64,000 nucleotides of DNA from Fontivita pretiosa (GTDB lineage Bacteria > Planctomycetota > Phycisphaerae > Tepidisphaerales > Tepidisphaeraceae), in the NCBI RefSeq assembly GCF_050410795.1, contig NZ_CP191258.1:4402001-4466000 (forward strand), read 5' to 3'. A program made the translations under genes and the position numbers. Positions within the stretch are counted from its first letter, which is position 1; each line of letters opens with the position of its first letter. Below, in pieces: positions 1-8,956 of this stretch. The notes below the pieces were generated by a model. That model had not been told where the DNA came from. It saw only the letters and a list, made by a program, of their open reading frames with translations, and made no database searches.

Positions 1-211
1 CGCGGGGCGACTCGATGGCCAGATCCTCCGGCGACTTCCAGCCCTGCTCCCACGCCGGGCCGTTCTTGGTCAGCCAGACGGTAACCGTTCTGGCCGAGCG
101 GTTCTCGACGGTCACGTCGTAGGTTCGCTTCTGAACCTTCGGGCCGCAGCCGATCAGCAGCATACACGCGAGCAGGCTCCGGCAGCCGAACAACAAAGCG
201 GCGGTTCTCAT
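1..211 (-). CDS. Putative lipoprotein, 3' part cut off by the window edge
   Basis: The frame runs from an ATG at 211 off the left edge (about 70 codons seen). It begins with a short basic N-terminus, a hydrophobic stretch and a lipobox-like LLIGC at about residues 18-22, so the mature protein should be lipid-anchored at that Cys. The following part (KRTYDVTVENRSARTVTVWLTKNGPAWE) looks like a beta-rich secreted domain that I do not recognise. It is too short for a confident family call. A signal peptide plus an uninterrupted frame to the edge supports a real gene. Confidence 0.6.
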   Translation of the reverse strand, partial: MRTAALLFGCRSLLACMLLIGCGPKVQKRTYDVTVENRSARTVTVWLTKNGPAWEQGWKSPEDLAIESPR

Positions 212-327
212 GCCACGCAATGTACGGGTTTGCTTCCGGGCAGTAAATGATTTTTGTCTGTCCGGGTGTGCGGGCTGGCGGCAGGTGGAGCATCCGCACG
301 GGCCGAACGCCGTGATACTGCATCCAT

Positions 328-1173
328 TCACCCGCGACGGATGAGCGAGGAAAAGTACTCCACCGGCGCTGCGGCGTATGCCCGGCGGAAGCTGGATTCA
401 TCATCCCATCGCTGCGCCCGCAGCCGGCGAATGGGAACCCGCACGCGTATTTCGTCGCCGCTGAATGGCCAGGGATCCACCGCCAACACATCGTCGGCGC
501 GGCGGAGCTGGAGTGTGACCGGCGTCGTGGCGCCGGGACGAGGCAGCATCTGTTGCACCTGCGAGAATGGCGGGGTTGTGCAACAGACGCCAAGGCTGAT
601 CGTGTCCATCGCCTGAAGCAGACGAAAGTCGAACGTCAATCGCTGCTCTTTCGGGTCGGTGGTTGAAGGATCGGCCAGGCCGTTGGTCAGCGGTCGATCG
701 GTGCGCATGCCCAGTCGCTTGCGCAACGACTCCTGAAGCTCGATCATGTTGTGCTGGAAACGATTGATTTCGAATCGTGCGCGGGGATCGGACAGATTCC
801 AGCGGCTGCTGGGACCCGAAGCCGACGGATGCGACGCGGCGAAGATGGACAGGGCCAGGCTGTGAAGGCTGACCAGCAGCCCGGCGTAGTCATCCTGCGC
901 CGCCGCCCGCCGCGCTGATTCCTCCCACACTTTCAGCGCAAGTTCCCGCGGGGATTCGAACACGTCCAGGGGCTGGCCCCGGGCGTTGAGGCTCGGCGCC
1001 TGGTCATGCAGCGGCCAGCCGCTGTCATGCATCGCGATCCCGAGGATCGCCGACTGCGAACTTGGCGGCGAAAAGCGATCGTTGCCCAGATGCCTGGCCA
1101 GCTCCCCGGCCAGCCGGGCGTGATCATCCTGCGTGATCAGCCAGTACTCGTTGCCAACCTGTCGGCGGATCAT
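328..1173 (-). CDS. DUF3891 family protein
   Basis: A 281-residue soluble protein without signal peptide or membrane segment. The N-terminus (MIRRQVGNEYWLITQDDHARLAGELARHLGN) and the downstream HDSGWPLHD motif match my memory of the DUF3891 family. That family's role is unknown; its His/Asp-rich motifs suggest metal or phosphate chemistry, but this is inference. It starts 39 bases after the HtrA gene on the same strand and may be cotranscribed with it. Confidence 0.8.
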   Translation of the reverse strand: MIRRQVGNEYWLITQDDHARLAGELARHLGNDRFSPPSSQSAILGIAMHDSGWPLHDQAPSLNARGQPLDVFESPRELALKVWEESARRAAAQDDYAGLLVSLHSLALSIFAASHPSASGPSSRWNLSDPRARFEINRFQHNMIELQESLRKRLGMRTDRPLTNGLADPSTTDPKEQRLTFDFRLLQAMDTISLGVCCTTPPFSQVQQMLPRPGATTPVTLQLRRADDVLAVDPWPFSGDEIRVRVPIRRLRAQRWDDESSFRRAYAAAPVEYFSSLIRRG

Positions 1174-1212
1174 CCGGTGAGACCAGTTGAGCCAGGCGGC
1201 CTGGCAGGGCTG

Positions 1213-2556
1213 CTAAAGCTGGAGGAATCCATCACCGATCTGCGGGCCGCGCATGATGCGCACCCGCACCCGGCCACGCTCGGGAAGATGTTGCATCACC
1301 ACCGAGAATCGCTCCAGATTCAGCACCGGATATCGTCCGATCTGGAGGATCACGTCTCCCGGCTGAATGCCGGCGCGGTCGGCGACGCTGTCCTTGATCA
1401 CTTCGGTCACGAACATCCCCTGCTCGGTGTTTAAGCCGTACTTTTCGGCCAGCATCGGCGTGACCGGCTCGACGGTAATCCCCAGCCGCTGGCGGGCCTT
1501 GACGATCGCGTCAGGCAGCGGCGCCGGACGCGGCTCGATCTTCAGCGGCTTTTGTCCCTCTAATTCGACCTCGAAGGGGCGATTGGCCTGTTGCTTGAGC
1601 AGAATCGCGTAGGCATCGACGATGTTGCGGGGCTGTTTGCCGGCGATGCTGCGGACGATTTGCGTCGCGGCGGACTTGCCATGGCCGCCGTCGACACGCT
1701 CGATGACCACCTGGATGTTGGCCGGCGGGGTGAGCGTGCGTCGCTCCCGCAGCTTCAGGGGGATCTCCAGCTTGCGGACCTGGGCGGGATTCATCAATTC
1801 AGGGATCAGGTCGCGCAGGCGGTTGACCTGGATCGCAAACCCGATGTTCTGCGCGTCGCCGCGAATCGCGGTGTTGATGCCGATCACCTGTCCGTAGGCG
1901 TTGAGCAGCGGCCCGCCGGAATTGCCCGGATTGATCGCCGCGTCGGTCTGGATCAGGTCAGTGAGCACCACGGAATTGTCCGGGGCTTTCAAGTCGCGAT
2001 GAATGGCCGAGACGATGCCCGTGCTGACCGAGTGGCTGTAGCCCAGTGGATTGCCCACCGCGATGACCGGCTCGCCAATCATCAGATCCGCGCTGTCGCC
2101 CAGTTCCAGAGTTGGCAGCGGCCGATCGGCACTGATCTTGAGAATGGCCAGGTCGGCTTCGGCATCGGCGCTGATCAGCTCGGCGGGGAACTTTCTGCCA
2201 TCCAGCAGTTCCACGTCAATCTGGCGGGCGCGGTCGATGACGTGGCTGTTGGTGACGATGTATCCCTCGGGGTGCACGATAAAACCGCTGCCCAGCGAGC
2301 CGACGGGCACATATCGGATATCCCCGAAGTCGAACTGCTGCCAGAACGGATCGTTGCCGAACGGACTGAACCGCTGCGCGACGATCTTGGTCGAGGAGAT
2401 GTAGACGACGGCGTCCTTTGTTTTTTCGACGACGTCAACGGTGACGGTGCGGCGAAGGTTGACCGCGGCGTCGGCCGCGTGCGACGTCGACGCGACGCCA
2501 ACCGAACCTGCCAACGCCATTGCCGATATCAGCAGCGCGCCCGTGAGCTTGTTCAT
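1213..2556 (-). CDS. HtrA/DegP-type serine protease with PDZ domains
   Basis: A 447-residue exported trypsin-like protease for protein quality control in the cell envelope. A signal peptide (MNKLTGALLISAMALAG...SHA) fits the ATG at 2556 better than the longer frame from 2583. The catalytic triad is visible as His105 in TNSHV, Asp135 in ADLAILKI and Ser213 in GNSGGPL. After the protease domain comes a degenerate PDZ-like segment (about 270-340) and a clear C-terminal PDZ domain (GMFVTEVIKDSVADRAGI, GDVILQIG). The family usually trimerises and degrades or refolds damaged envelope proteins. It diverges from the thioredoxin-fold gene at 2693. Confidence 0.92.
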   Translation of the reverse strand: MNKLTGALLISAMALAGSVGVASTSHAADAAVNLRRTVTVDVVEKTKDAVVYISSTKIVAQRFSPFGNDPFWQQFDFGDIRYVPVGSLGSGFIVHPEGYIVTNSHVIDRARQIDVELLDGRKFPAELISADAEADLAILKISADRPLPTLELGDSADLMIGEPVIAVGNPLGYSHSVSTGIVSAIHRDLKAPDNSVVLTDLIQTDAAINPGNSGGPLLNAYGQVIGINTAIRGDAQNIGFAIQVNRLRDLIPELMNPAQVRKLEIPLKLRERRTLTPPANIQVVIERVDGGHGKSAATQIVRSIAGKQPRNIVDAYAILLKQQANRPFEVELEGQKPLKIEPRPAPLPDAIVKARQRLGITVEPVTPMLAEKYGLNTEQGMFVTEVIKDSVADRAGIQPGDVILQIGRYPVLNLERFSVVMQHLPERGRVRVRIMRGPQIGDGFLQL

Positions 2557-2660
2557 GAAAGGGATCTCCCGTGCATTAGACACCTACGACGGTAGCACGG
2601 TTGTGGCAACGGTCAAACTGCGGCGGACTTCAAACTCCCGCCCGGATGTCGTAAGCTGCG

Positions 2661-2666
2661 TATGAT
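2661..2666 (+). promoter_or_regulatory. Candidate -10 element for the thioredoxin-fold gene
   Basis: TATGAT matches the sigma-70 -10 consensus at 5 of 6 positions. It lies 26 bases before the start codon, with a Shine-Dalgarno-like AAGGAG between. No good -35 hexamer is seen, so this is tentative. Confidence 0.35.
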
Positions 2667-2692
2667 CGATACAGCCCCAAGGAGCGATTCTC

Positions 2693-3274
2693 ATGGCATT
2701 TACACTCCAGATCGGTCAACCGGCACCAGACTTCAAGCTGCCGGGCGTGGACGACAAGGTCTACTCGCTTGAGGATTTCAAGCAGGCCAGGATTCTGGTC
2801 GTGGTCTTCTCGTGCAATCACTGCCCGTACGTGCATGGCAGCGAGAAGCGAATGAAAAAGTTTTATGCCGACTACGCGCCTCGGGGGGTGGCGATGGTGC
2901 TGATCAACTCCAACGAGACGGAGAACCATCCCACCGATTCCTTCGAGCACATGAAGCAACGTGCCCGGGAGCTGAAGTATCCGTTCCCATACCTTCGAGA
3001 TGAGACCCAGGAAGTGGCGCGGGCATACGGGGCGTTGCGCACGCCGCACTTTTACGTCTTCGACGAGCAGCGCAAGCTCCGCTACACCGGACGCATGGAC
3101 GACAACCCGCGGAACCCCGGCCTGGAACGAACCCACGAGCTGCGCGATGCGGTCGAGGCGCTGCTGGCGGGCAAGCAGCCGCCGGTGGCCGTCACCAATC
3201 CCATCGGCTGCAACATCAAGTGGAAGGGCAAGCCCGACAAGTGGATGCCGCCGGAGGCGTGCGATCTGGTCTGA
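2693..3274 (+). CDS. Thioredoxin-fold (AhpC/TSA-like) redox protein
   Basis: A 193-residue protein of the peroxiredoxin/TlpA-like superfamily. It opens with IGQPAPDFKLPGVD and carries a CxxC redox pair, Cys41 and Cys44 in SCNHCPYV, followed by FYADY and a cis-Pro loop region RTPHFYVFD. This subfamily is annotated as a thioredoxin family protein that likely reduces disulfides or peroxides. There is no signal peptide, so it is cytoplasmic. AAGGAG stands about 8 bases before the ATG and fixes the start. The sodium/calcium antiporter gene follows 12 bases later. Confidence 0.88.
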   Translation: MAFTLQIGQPAPDFKLPGVDDKVYSLEDFKQARILVVVFSCNHCPYVHGSEKRMKKFYADYAPRGVAMVLINSNETENHPTDSFEHMKQRARELKYPFPYLRDETQEVARAYGALRTPHFYVFDEQRKLRYTGRMDDNPRNPGLERTHELRDAVEALLAGKQPPVAVTNPIGCNIKWKGKPDKWMPPEACDLV

Positions 3275-3286
3275 GCGGCGGGGTTG

Positions 3287-4312
3287 ATGCTCTTGCAGAT
3301 CCTCATCCTCGTGGCGGGTCTTGCGCTGCTGATTGGCGGCGCGGACCTGCTGGTGCGCGGGGTGTCGGCGCTGGCGCGTGCGGCGGGTGTGCCGCCGCTG
3401 ATCATCGGGCTTACTCTGGTGGCCTTCGGTACCAGTCTGCCCGAAGTCGTGATCAACTGTCTGTCCGCCTGGAAAGGCAGCACAGGACTTGCCTTCGGCA
3501 ACGTCATCGGTTCGTGCGCGGTCAACATCGGCTTCGTGCTGGCTTTGACGGCCATGATCCGTCCGCTTCAGGTCGAAGCATCGGTGATCGTGCGTGAGAT
3601 CCCGATGATGCTGCTGGCGGTGGCGGGGATGCTGGTGCTCAGCGGCGACCGGTTGCTGAATCACGTGGACCACAACGCGCTGGTTCGCGGGGATGGGGCC
3701 ATCCTGCTGCTGCTGTTCTGCGTGTTCCTGTACTACGTGATCAAGGATGCCCTGACTCGCCGCGATGAGCCGAAGCTTCAGCACGACGCCCTGGTCGAGG
3801 AGGTCGAGCGGAACATTGAGACGGGGCGCGGGCTGGTGGCGGCGGCGGGCCGGGACAGGCCACTGTGGCTCAGCGGGCTGATGTCGCTGGGCGGGCTGGT
3901 GGGGGTGGCGGCGGGGGGCAGGCTGGCGGTCGCCGCCGCGGTCAGCATCGCCGAGGCTCTTCGTGTTCCGCAAAACATCGTCGGGCTGACCCTGGTCAGC
4001 TTCGGCACCACGCTGCCGGAGCTGGCGACGTGCGTCGTCGCCGCCCGCCGCGGACAAAGCGACATTGCCATCGGGAACGTCGTCGGATCCAACATCTTCA
4101 ACCTGCTGTTCATCGGCGGAGTGGTATCCATGATTCGCCCGATACCGATCCCTGATGGCGGGCATGTCGATCTGCTGCTGATGGCAGGACTGAGTGCGGC
4201 GCTGCTTCCAGTGACCATCCGCGGGCCGCGAATGGTCACCCGCGCCGAAGGCGGGCTGTTGCTGGCGGCGTACCTGTCCTTCGTGGTCTGGCGGACGTTG
4301 TTCAGCCGCTGA
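3287..4312 (+). CDS. Calcium/sodium antiporter, CaCA family (YrbG-like)
   Basis: A 341-residue polytopic inner-membrane protein with the internal duplication of the CaCA superfamily. The first alpha repeat has FGTSLPEVVIN and GNVIGSCAVNIG; the second has FGTTLPELATC and GNVVGSNIFNLL. The conserved acidic Glu in each GT(S/T)LPE motif is the cation ligand. A cytosolic loop (about 150-195) separates the halves. The ATG at 3287 is preferred over a TTG one codon upstream. The gene follows the thioredoxin-fold gene closely. The exact ion (Ca2+ or another cation) cannot be read from sequence. Confidence 0.9.
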   Translation: MLLQILILVAGLALLIGGADLLVRGVSALARAAGVPPLIIGLTLVAFGTSLPEVVINCLSAWKGSTGLAFGNVIGSCAVNIGFVLALTAMIRPLQVEASVIVREIPMMLLAVAGMLVLSGDRLLNHVDHNALVRGDGAILLLLFCVFLYYVIKDALTRRDEPKLQHDALVEEVERNIETGRGLVAAAGRDRPLWLSGLMSLGGLVGVAAGGRLAVAAAVSIAEALRVPQNIVGLTLVSFGTTLPELATCVVAARRGQSDIAIGNVVGSNIFNLLFIGGVVSMIRPIPIPDGGHVDLLLMAGLSAALLPVTIRGPRMVTRAEGGLLLAAYLSFVVWRTLFSR

Positions 4313-4350
4313 CCATCACCGTCAACCTCCCGGCGCCCCGCGCGGCGCAC

Positions 4351-4437
4351 AAAAAAAGCCCGCGACCAATGCCTTCTTTATCCACAGAGGCCAGCACATT
4401 GGGCCTGGGGTGTTGAGTGTTAAGCAGGTCGCAGGCT
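4351..4437 (-). ncRNA. Candidate structured RNA or large terminator between convergent genes
   Basis: Read on the minus strand, AGCCTGCGACC (4437-4427) pairs with GGTCGCGGGCT (4367-4357) to give an 11-bp stem with one G-U pair, followed by a run of seven U. The roughly 59-base enclosed region holds a second perfect hairpin, AGGCC with GGCCT. The U-tract makes it a Rho-independent terminator for the methyltransferase gene, whose stop is at 4506. The large structured loop is unusual for a simple terminator, so it may also be a stable 3'UTR-derived RNA. I recognise no Rfam family. Confidence 0.45.
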
Positions 4438-4505
4438 AGGGATCTTATCGACCACGCACGCCCGCGGACTTGAGCAGGCGCGCGGCCGAGCGTTGCCGAT
4501 CCGGT

Positions 4506-5147
4506 TCAATCGCCCCCGGCCCGCACGCGGGCCAGCATCATCAATGTGTGCGAAAAATAAGGACGCAACAGACGTTTCCAGGTCTTCAGCGGGTTCGACC
4601 TCGGCTGGACCCAATAACCCTCGAACGGCTCAAAGCCCGTGCGAACCAAGAGCTGGCCGAGCGTGATCGGATCCTGCCAGCCCATGTGATCCTCGTGCAC
4701 GGCGGGCTTACCGTAGCGCCAGATTTTCCAGGCCGATCCTGCGTAAAACGGGTTCGGCGTTGAAATGATGATCACGCCGTCAGGCTTGAGATGCCTTCGC
4801 ATGTTGCGGAGGAACCGGCCGGGATTTTCCAGATGCTCGATGATTTCGCCGGCGACGATGGTATCGAAGGTTCGCCCCAGATCCATGGTCTCGACGTCGC
4901 CGACGATCACGTTGTAGCCTTGAGCATTCAGGATGCTTACGCCCTGGGGGTCGATGTCAACGCCCAGCACGTCGGGGTTGATCTCGGCAATGCGTTTATG
5001 CAGGAGATTGACCTTGTAATGCAGGCGTGCGGCGGCGTCGTGCCGCGCGGGACGGGAATCGACGCAACCCAGGTCCATGACGGTCCGGCCCGGCTGCACG
5101 TACCGCGCGATGATCGTAAAGCGGTCGCGAATCGTCTGCCTGAACAT
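4506..5147 (-). CDS. Class I SAM-dependent methyltransferase
   Basis: A 213-residue protein with a Rossmann-like methyltransferase core. Motif I is TVMDLGCVDS (about 21-30), where the usual GxG is replaced by GCVDS. Motif II is LGVDIDPQGV, then GDVETMDLGRTFDTIVAGEIIEHLENPGRFL and a C-terminal HLKPDGVIIISTPNP typical of UbiG/Methyltransf_11 enzymes. The substrate is unknown; neighbours at 5162 and 7626 suggest a glycan or lipid-linked sugar. The frame is open upstream to 5237, but that would overlap the preceding gene, so I place the start at the MFRQTIRDRF methionine 14 bases after the upstream stop. Confidence 0.82.
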   Translation of the reverse strand: MFRQTIRDRFTIIARYVQPGRTVMDLGCVDSRPARHDAAARLHYKVNLLHKRIAEINPDVLGVDIDPQGVSILNAQGYNVIVGDVETMDLGRTFDTIVAGEIIEHLENPGRFLRNMRRHLKPDGVIIISTPNPFYAGSAWKIWRYGKPAVHEDHMGWQDPITLGQLLVRTGFEPFEGYWVQPRSNPLKTWKRLLRPYFSHTLMMLARVRAGGD

Positions 5148-5161
5148 TGGCGGTTGTCGGT

Positions 5162-6967
5162 TCACGGATTGCCTCCGCCTGCGGCTTGTGGCACTGCTTG
5201 TTCTGCATCGGGAGCCTGCATCACGAACGCCCACCACCAGGCCTTGTCGCGGCGCGATCGGGCCAGGGGCTGCCAGGGCGGCGGCAGGACGGGTTCGGGT
5301 TCGTCAGGGTTCTGGCGGGTGAGAACGACGACAGGCCTCGAACCGCCAGGCTCGATCGCCGCGACGTTCTGGATCAACCGGATGGTGCGGTTGAGGTAGA
5401 TACCGATCTCTGGTGGTGGGCGTTTGCCCTGAGGGTGCGCGTTGTAGACCACGGCATCGGGACAATGCTCGAGGATGGCCTGCGCCAGCGGGCGGACTTC
5501 GGCCCGCCCGGAGCGCGTGTTGCGGTAGCCGTGGATGTACAACGCCTGAAGGCCGAGCATCACGCAGCAGGTGCTCAGGAGCACCCAGGCCGGCACACGG
5601 CGTTGCAGCATCGCCCCCATGCCGACAACGCCCGCGCCGATTACTGCGGCGCCGAGGGCAACCGCCAGCGAGTACCACGGCGGGTCCAACAGCGTCGCGG
5701 CGGCGATGGGGAAGCCGATCGCCATCGCCCCGACAAGCACCCAATGCCCGAATCCCACCAGGCGATCAACGAACGTCGGCTGTTTCCAGGCACGCAGCAT
5801 GTGTTCGGCGCCGATGCCGATGGTCACGGCGGCGGCGGGAAGCATCGGCAGCAGGTATCGCTCGGTGCGGTCCTTTGCCAGGCTCATGATCAGGATTGGC
5901 ACGATCAGCAGAAGCAGGGGCAACAGCAGCCGCCACGTGCGTCTCTGAAGCGACACAACCGCGCCGACGACGAACAAGATCGTCCAGGGCAGGACGTAGG
6001 CCAGCATGAATACATAGCTGTACCAGGGGTCGGGTCTGGCGTCGGTGGCGCCTTTGCGGGTGACCTCGCGGTACCAAAGCTCCAAAGCGTCCGGTTCACG
6101 GATGAGAATGAGGATGAACCAGGGCAGGGCGATGAGCAGGCAGGTCGCGATCGATGCGAACGTCGCCCCCACGCCGGGGAACGCGGGCGCCGGACGGTGA
6201 TGCAGTTCAGAGGCATCCGTTTCGTCGCCCGGCCTGGCCATCAGCGGCACAAACCGCGCCAGGAGCAGCCACAGCCACAGCGGGACGATCGACTGAATCA
6301 GTGACACCGGGCCTTTGCTGAGCATGGCAAGCCCCAGCGCCGCGCCACCGGCGATGCAGCCCAGCCAGCGATGCCCGGGGCGGGTGCTGAGCATGGCCAG
6401 GACGAACATGGCATTGGTCAGTGCTACCCAGCAGGCGAGCTGGATGTCGGTGGTGGCGTAGCGGCAGTAGCGGAGGAACAGCAGGCTGGTGGCGGCGGCG
6501 AGTATTGCCAACAGGCCGCAGTCGGGACCGGCGAGCAGTCGTCCCAGCATGCCCGTCGCCAGCAGCATCCCGCACCCGGCCAACAGCGCCGGCCAGCGCG
6601 TCTGCCAGGCCAGACGCACAAACCCCCGCTCGCGCTGGCTCGCATCGCGGCTGGAAATCTGGCGCATCGTCTGGTCCGTGATCGCCAGCGCGGTGATCCA
6701 GGCGGTCAGCGGTGGCTTGGCCAGGCGCGTCTGGCCCTGAAGGGTGGGCACCAGCCAGTTTCCCTCGCGGCGGATTTCCATGGCGGTGCCGACGTTCAGG
6801 CCCTCGGCGCCATTGGAGAACTCCAGCCAGCGCAGCGTCGGCGCCACGGCGGCGAACACGCCCGCCGCCAGCAGCGTCGCCACCGCCAACCACACCAGCG
6901 GACGACGGATCCGCTGGTCGAAGCAGTGATCCTCGCTTGACCGTTCCGCCACGACCTGCTGCTGCAT
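5162..6967 (-). CDS. ArnT/PMT-like membrane glycosyltransferase (GT39/GT83 type)
   Basis: A 601-residue polytopic membrane protein. After the first transmembrane helix the luminal loop contains EIRREGNWLVPTLQGQTRLAKPPLTAWI, the signature of ArnT-like transferases that move a sugar from a polyprenyl-phosphate donor onto a lipid or protein acceptor. About a dozen hydrophobic segments follow, and a soluble C-terminal domain ends the protein. GAGGT lies about 6 bases before the ATG at 6967, supporting this start over the longer frame from 7015. It sits between the methyltransferase and ClpN genes on the same strand with short gaps, so an operon is likely. Acceptor unknown. Confidence 0.85.
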   Translation of the reverse strand: MQQQVVAERSSEDHCFDQRIRRPLVWLAVATLLAAGVFAAVAPTLRWLEFSNGAEGLNVGTAMEIRREGNWLVPTLQGQTRLAKPPLTAWITALAITDQTMRQISSRDASQRERGFVRLAWQTRWPALLAGCGMLLATGMLGRLLAGPDCGLLAILAAATSLLFLRYCRYATTDIQLACWVALTNAMFVLAMLSTRPGHRWLGCIAGGAALGLAMLSKGPVSLIQSIVPLWLWLLLARFVPLMARPGDETDASELHHRPAPAFPGVGATFASIATCLLIALPWFILILIREPDALELWYREVTRKGATDARPDPWYSYVFMLAYVLPWTILFVVGAVVSLQRRTWRLLLPLLLLIVPILIMSLAKDRTERYLLPMLPAAAVTIGIGAEHMLRAWKQPTFVDRLVGFGHWVLVGAMAIGFPIAAATLLDPPWYSLAVALGAAVIGAGVVGMGAMLQRRVPAWVLLSTCCVMLGLQALYIHGYRNTRSGRAEVRPLAQAILEHCPDAVVYNAHPQGKRPPPEIGIYLNRTIRLIQNVAAIEPGGSRPVVVLTRQNPDEPEPVLPPPWQPLARSRRDKAWWWAFVMQAPDAEQAVPQAAGGGNP

Positions 6968-6989
6968 CTTCAAACCTCGCTGTCCGCGG

Positions 6990-7571
6990 TCATTGTTGTG
7001 GCCGCCAGCCGGCATGGATCAACGCCTCCACCACCGCCTTGACCTGATGCTCATCGAGCAGTTCATCGTCCAGACGGTGTTCCAGATCGCGCATGGCGCG
7101 TTCCAGCAGCGAGGGTTTGGCCTGCGGACTTCGGCCCAGCAGGTTCAGCGTCGCGGCGCGTACCTGGTCAAGTTTGAGGTTCAGGCTCGCCAGCACGCGT
7201 GCCGAGGTTCCTTCCGGCTCACGCAGCAGGCCCAGCAGCAGGTGCTCCGTGCCGACGTAGTTGTTGGCCAGCGCGTTGGCTTCGTCGATCGCCCAGGCCA
7301 GCACGCGCGAGTACCGATCGGTCTGGGGCAGCGAGCCGCTGGAGGTTGGTGGAGTTGCACTGGGGCCGTGGCACAGCTCCTCGACCTTCTGTCGCACGGT
7401 GGGCAGACTGACGTTGAACTTCTCCAGCACGACGGCCGCCAGCCCGCTGCCTTCCTTCACGATCCCCAGCAGCAGGTGCTCGGTGCCGACGTGATCGTGG
7501 CCCAGACGCATCGCCTCCTGTCTGGCCAGCGTCAGCACCCGTCGTGCGCGGTCGGTGAATCGGTCGAACAT
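6990..7571 (-). CDS. Stand-alone Clp N-terminal domain protein
   Basis: A 193-residue protein made only of the double Clp N repeat of ClpC/ClpA chaperones. The first repeat begins MFDRFTDRARRVLTLARQEA with HVGTEHLLLGI at 27-37; the second has YVGTEHLLLGLL at about 105-116. There is no Walker A motif or AAA+ module, so it cannot unfold proteins alone. Such proteins (compare plant ClpT/ClpS1-like) may bind Clp proteases or substrates; that role is inference. A short C-terminal helical tail ends the protein. It lies within the glycan gene set, 22 bases before the ArnT-like start. Confidence 0.85.
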   Translation of the reverse strand: MFDRFTDRARRVLTLARQEAMRLGHDHVGTEHLLLGIVKEGSGLAAVVLEKFNVSLPTVRQKVEELCHGPSATPPTSSGSLPQTDRYSRVLAWAIDEANALANNYVGTEHLLLGLLREPEGTSARVLASLNLKLDQVRAATLNLLGRSPQAKPSLLERAMRDLEHRLDDELLDEHQVKAVVEALIHAGWRPQQ

Positions 7572-7625
7572 CCGTTGGTATTCCTGTCAGTGGCCTGCCG
7601 GCGCTGCCGCAGGCCCGGTGATCGT

Positions 7626-8747
7626 CTAGCCTCGATTGTCGGATTCTACACGACAGCTCTGATAAATCTGTAGCAGGCGATCCACATGATGCTCAAAGGA
7701 CAGCTTGGGACGAAGCTGCCGGCAGGCGTCGGACATGCGCGCCCGCAGGTGGGGGTCCAGCAGCTTGTACATGGCCTGGGACAACGCGGCCAGGTCGTCG
7801 GGGTCGGACAATACAAAGCCATGGATTCCGTCGGTCATGATCTCGCAGGCGCCGTTGAAGCGTGTGCTGATGACCGGCAGGCCCATGGCCAGTGCCTCCA
7901 GAACGACCAGGCTGCATGGATCGTGGCGTGTGGGCAGCACGAAGAAGTCGGCGGCGCCGTAGTAGCGGGCGATTTTGCGATCGGCGCCGACGAAGATGAT
8001 GTTGGGGTCGTCGGCGTCGGGGTGGTGCCTGCCGGAGCCGACGACCAGCAGCTTCAGCGGCGGTTGTCCGGGCGCTCGGCGGGCGTTGAGCTGCCGCGTG
8101 GCCGCGATTGCCTGGGGCACCCCTTTGCGTACAAAGTCCTGAGCGACGATCAGGGCGAGGACATCGTTGGGTCCGATGCCTCGCGCGGCGCGCAGCTTCT
8201 GCCCGCCATGCTGCACGTCCGGATCGAACAGATCCAGATCGACGGCGTTGAAAAGAGTAGCCAGCCGACTCGGCGGGAGGCTGGGGTAATGTTGCAGAAC
8301 CGACTGCTTCACGTAGTCGGAAAGACACAGGACCACGGGTGGATGGGGGCTGTTGAGCAGGCGATGCTCGATGCGGGCCATGGCCCTGCGGCGGGGGTTC
8401 AGAAGCGTCTGGAGGGGCCTGCCGGCGACTGCCGCTGCCGCCATGCCCGCGTGCGGATGATATACGTGGCACTGCCGCACCGGGAACATGGCGTGCACGA
8501 TGTGGTAGGGGGTCTGGCGCAGATGCAGATCCAGGGAATCGAGCATGCGGCGGTAGCGCGCGGCTCTGGTGAACCCGCGGGCCGGCAGCTCGACGAGTTT
8601 CACGCCCGCCGGAGGATCGGCAAAATGCGTCGCCACCAGCGAAACGTGATGTTCCCGTCTGGCCAGCGCCGCGGCCAGATCGATCGTGTAGCGTTCGGCC
8701 CCGCCACGCATCGGATCCGCATGAAGAATGACTAAGGCGATATTCAC
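7626..8747 (-). CDS. Glycosyltransferase family 4 (WaaG-like)
   Basis: A 373-residue GT-B fold transferase. The N-terminal acceptor domain begins NIALVILHADPMRGGAERYTIDLAAAL. The C-terminal donor domain contains VAQDFVRKGVPQAI, VGSGRHHPDAD and the GT4 E-x7-E signature HDPCSLVVLEALAMGLPVI. WaaG-type enzymes add glucose or heptose to lipopolysaccharide core, so a role in the outer envelope is likely. The start codon is GTG. The gene diverges from the sigma factor and leads a minus-strand cluster with the ClpN, ArnT-like and methyltransferase genes. Confidence 0.88.
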   Translation of the reverse strand: MNIALVILHADPMRGGAERYTIDLAAALARREHHVSLVATHFADPPAGVKLVELPARGFTRAARYRRMLDSLDLHLRQTPYHIVHAMFPVRQCHVYHPHAGMAAAAVAGRPLQTLLNPRRRAMARIEHRLLNSPHPPVVLCLSDYVKQSVLQHYPSLPPSRLATLFNAVDLDLFDPDVQHGGQKLRAARGIGPNDVLALIVAQDFVRKGVPQAIAATRQLNARRAPGQPPLKLLVVGSGRHHPDADDPNIIFVGADRKIARYYGAADFFVLPTRHDPCSLVVLEALAMGLPVISTRFNGACEIMTDGIHGFVLSDPDDLAALSQAMYKLLDPHLRARMSDACRQLRPKLSFEHHVDRLLQIYQSCRVESDNRG

Positions 8748-8956
8748 AGGGCGAGTCTCATGCTGAGCGATGGGCGAGCTGGCCTGTGCGGTTTTCCGGG
8801 CTGGGTTTTGCTCGCGGCTGGCATCGATTCGTAGTCCCAGGTTCGTGTCACTGGCGGCTTAACAGTATCGCCGACGATCCATGGAGCAAGCCCGCTGTTC
8901 CATGGGTGCCGTTACGTGCCTTACGCTCGGACCTTTCGGTTTGAAAAGGATTTACA

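Noticed and set aside
2630..4165. A 511-codon minus-strand frame across the thioredoxin-fold and antiporter genes
   Set aside because: Antisense shadow with a Gln/His/Asp-rich, motif-free product.
4351..4437. Twister ribozyme identity for the structured element
   Set aside because: A UUAACAC piece and a later GUGG recall twister RNA, but the conserved bases are out of order and the pseudoknot partners were not found.
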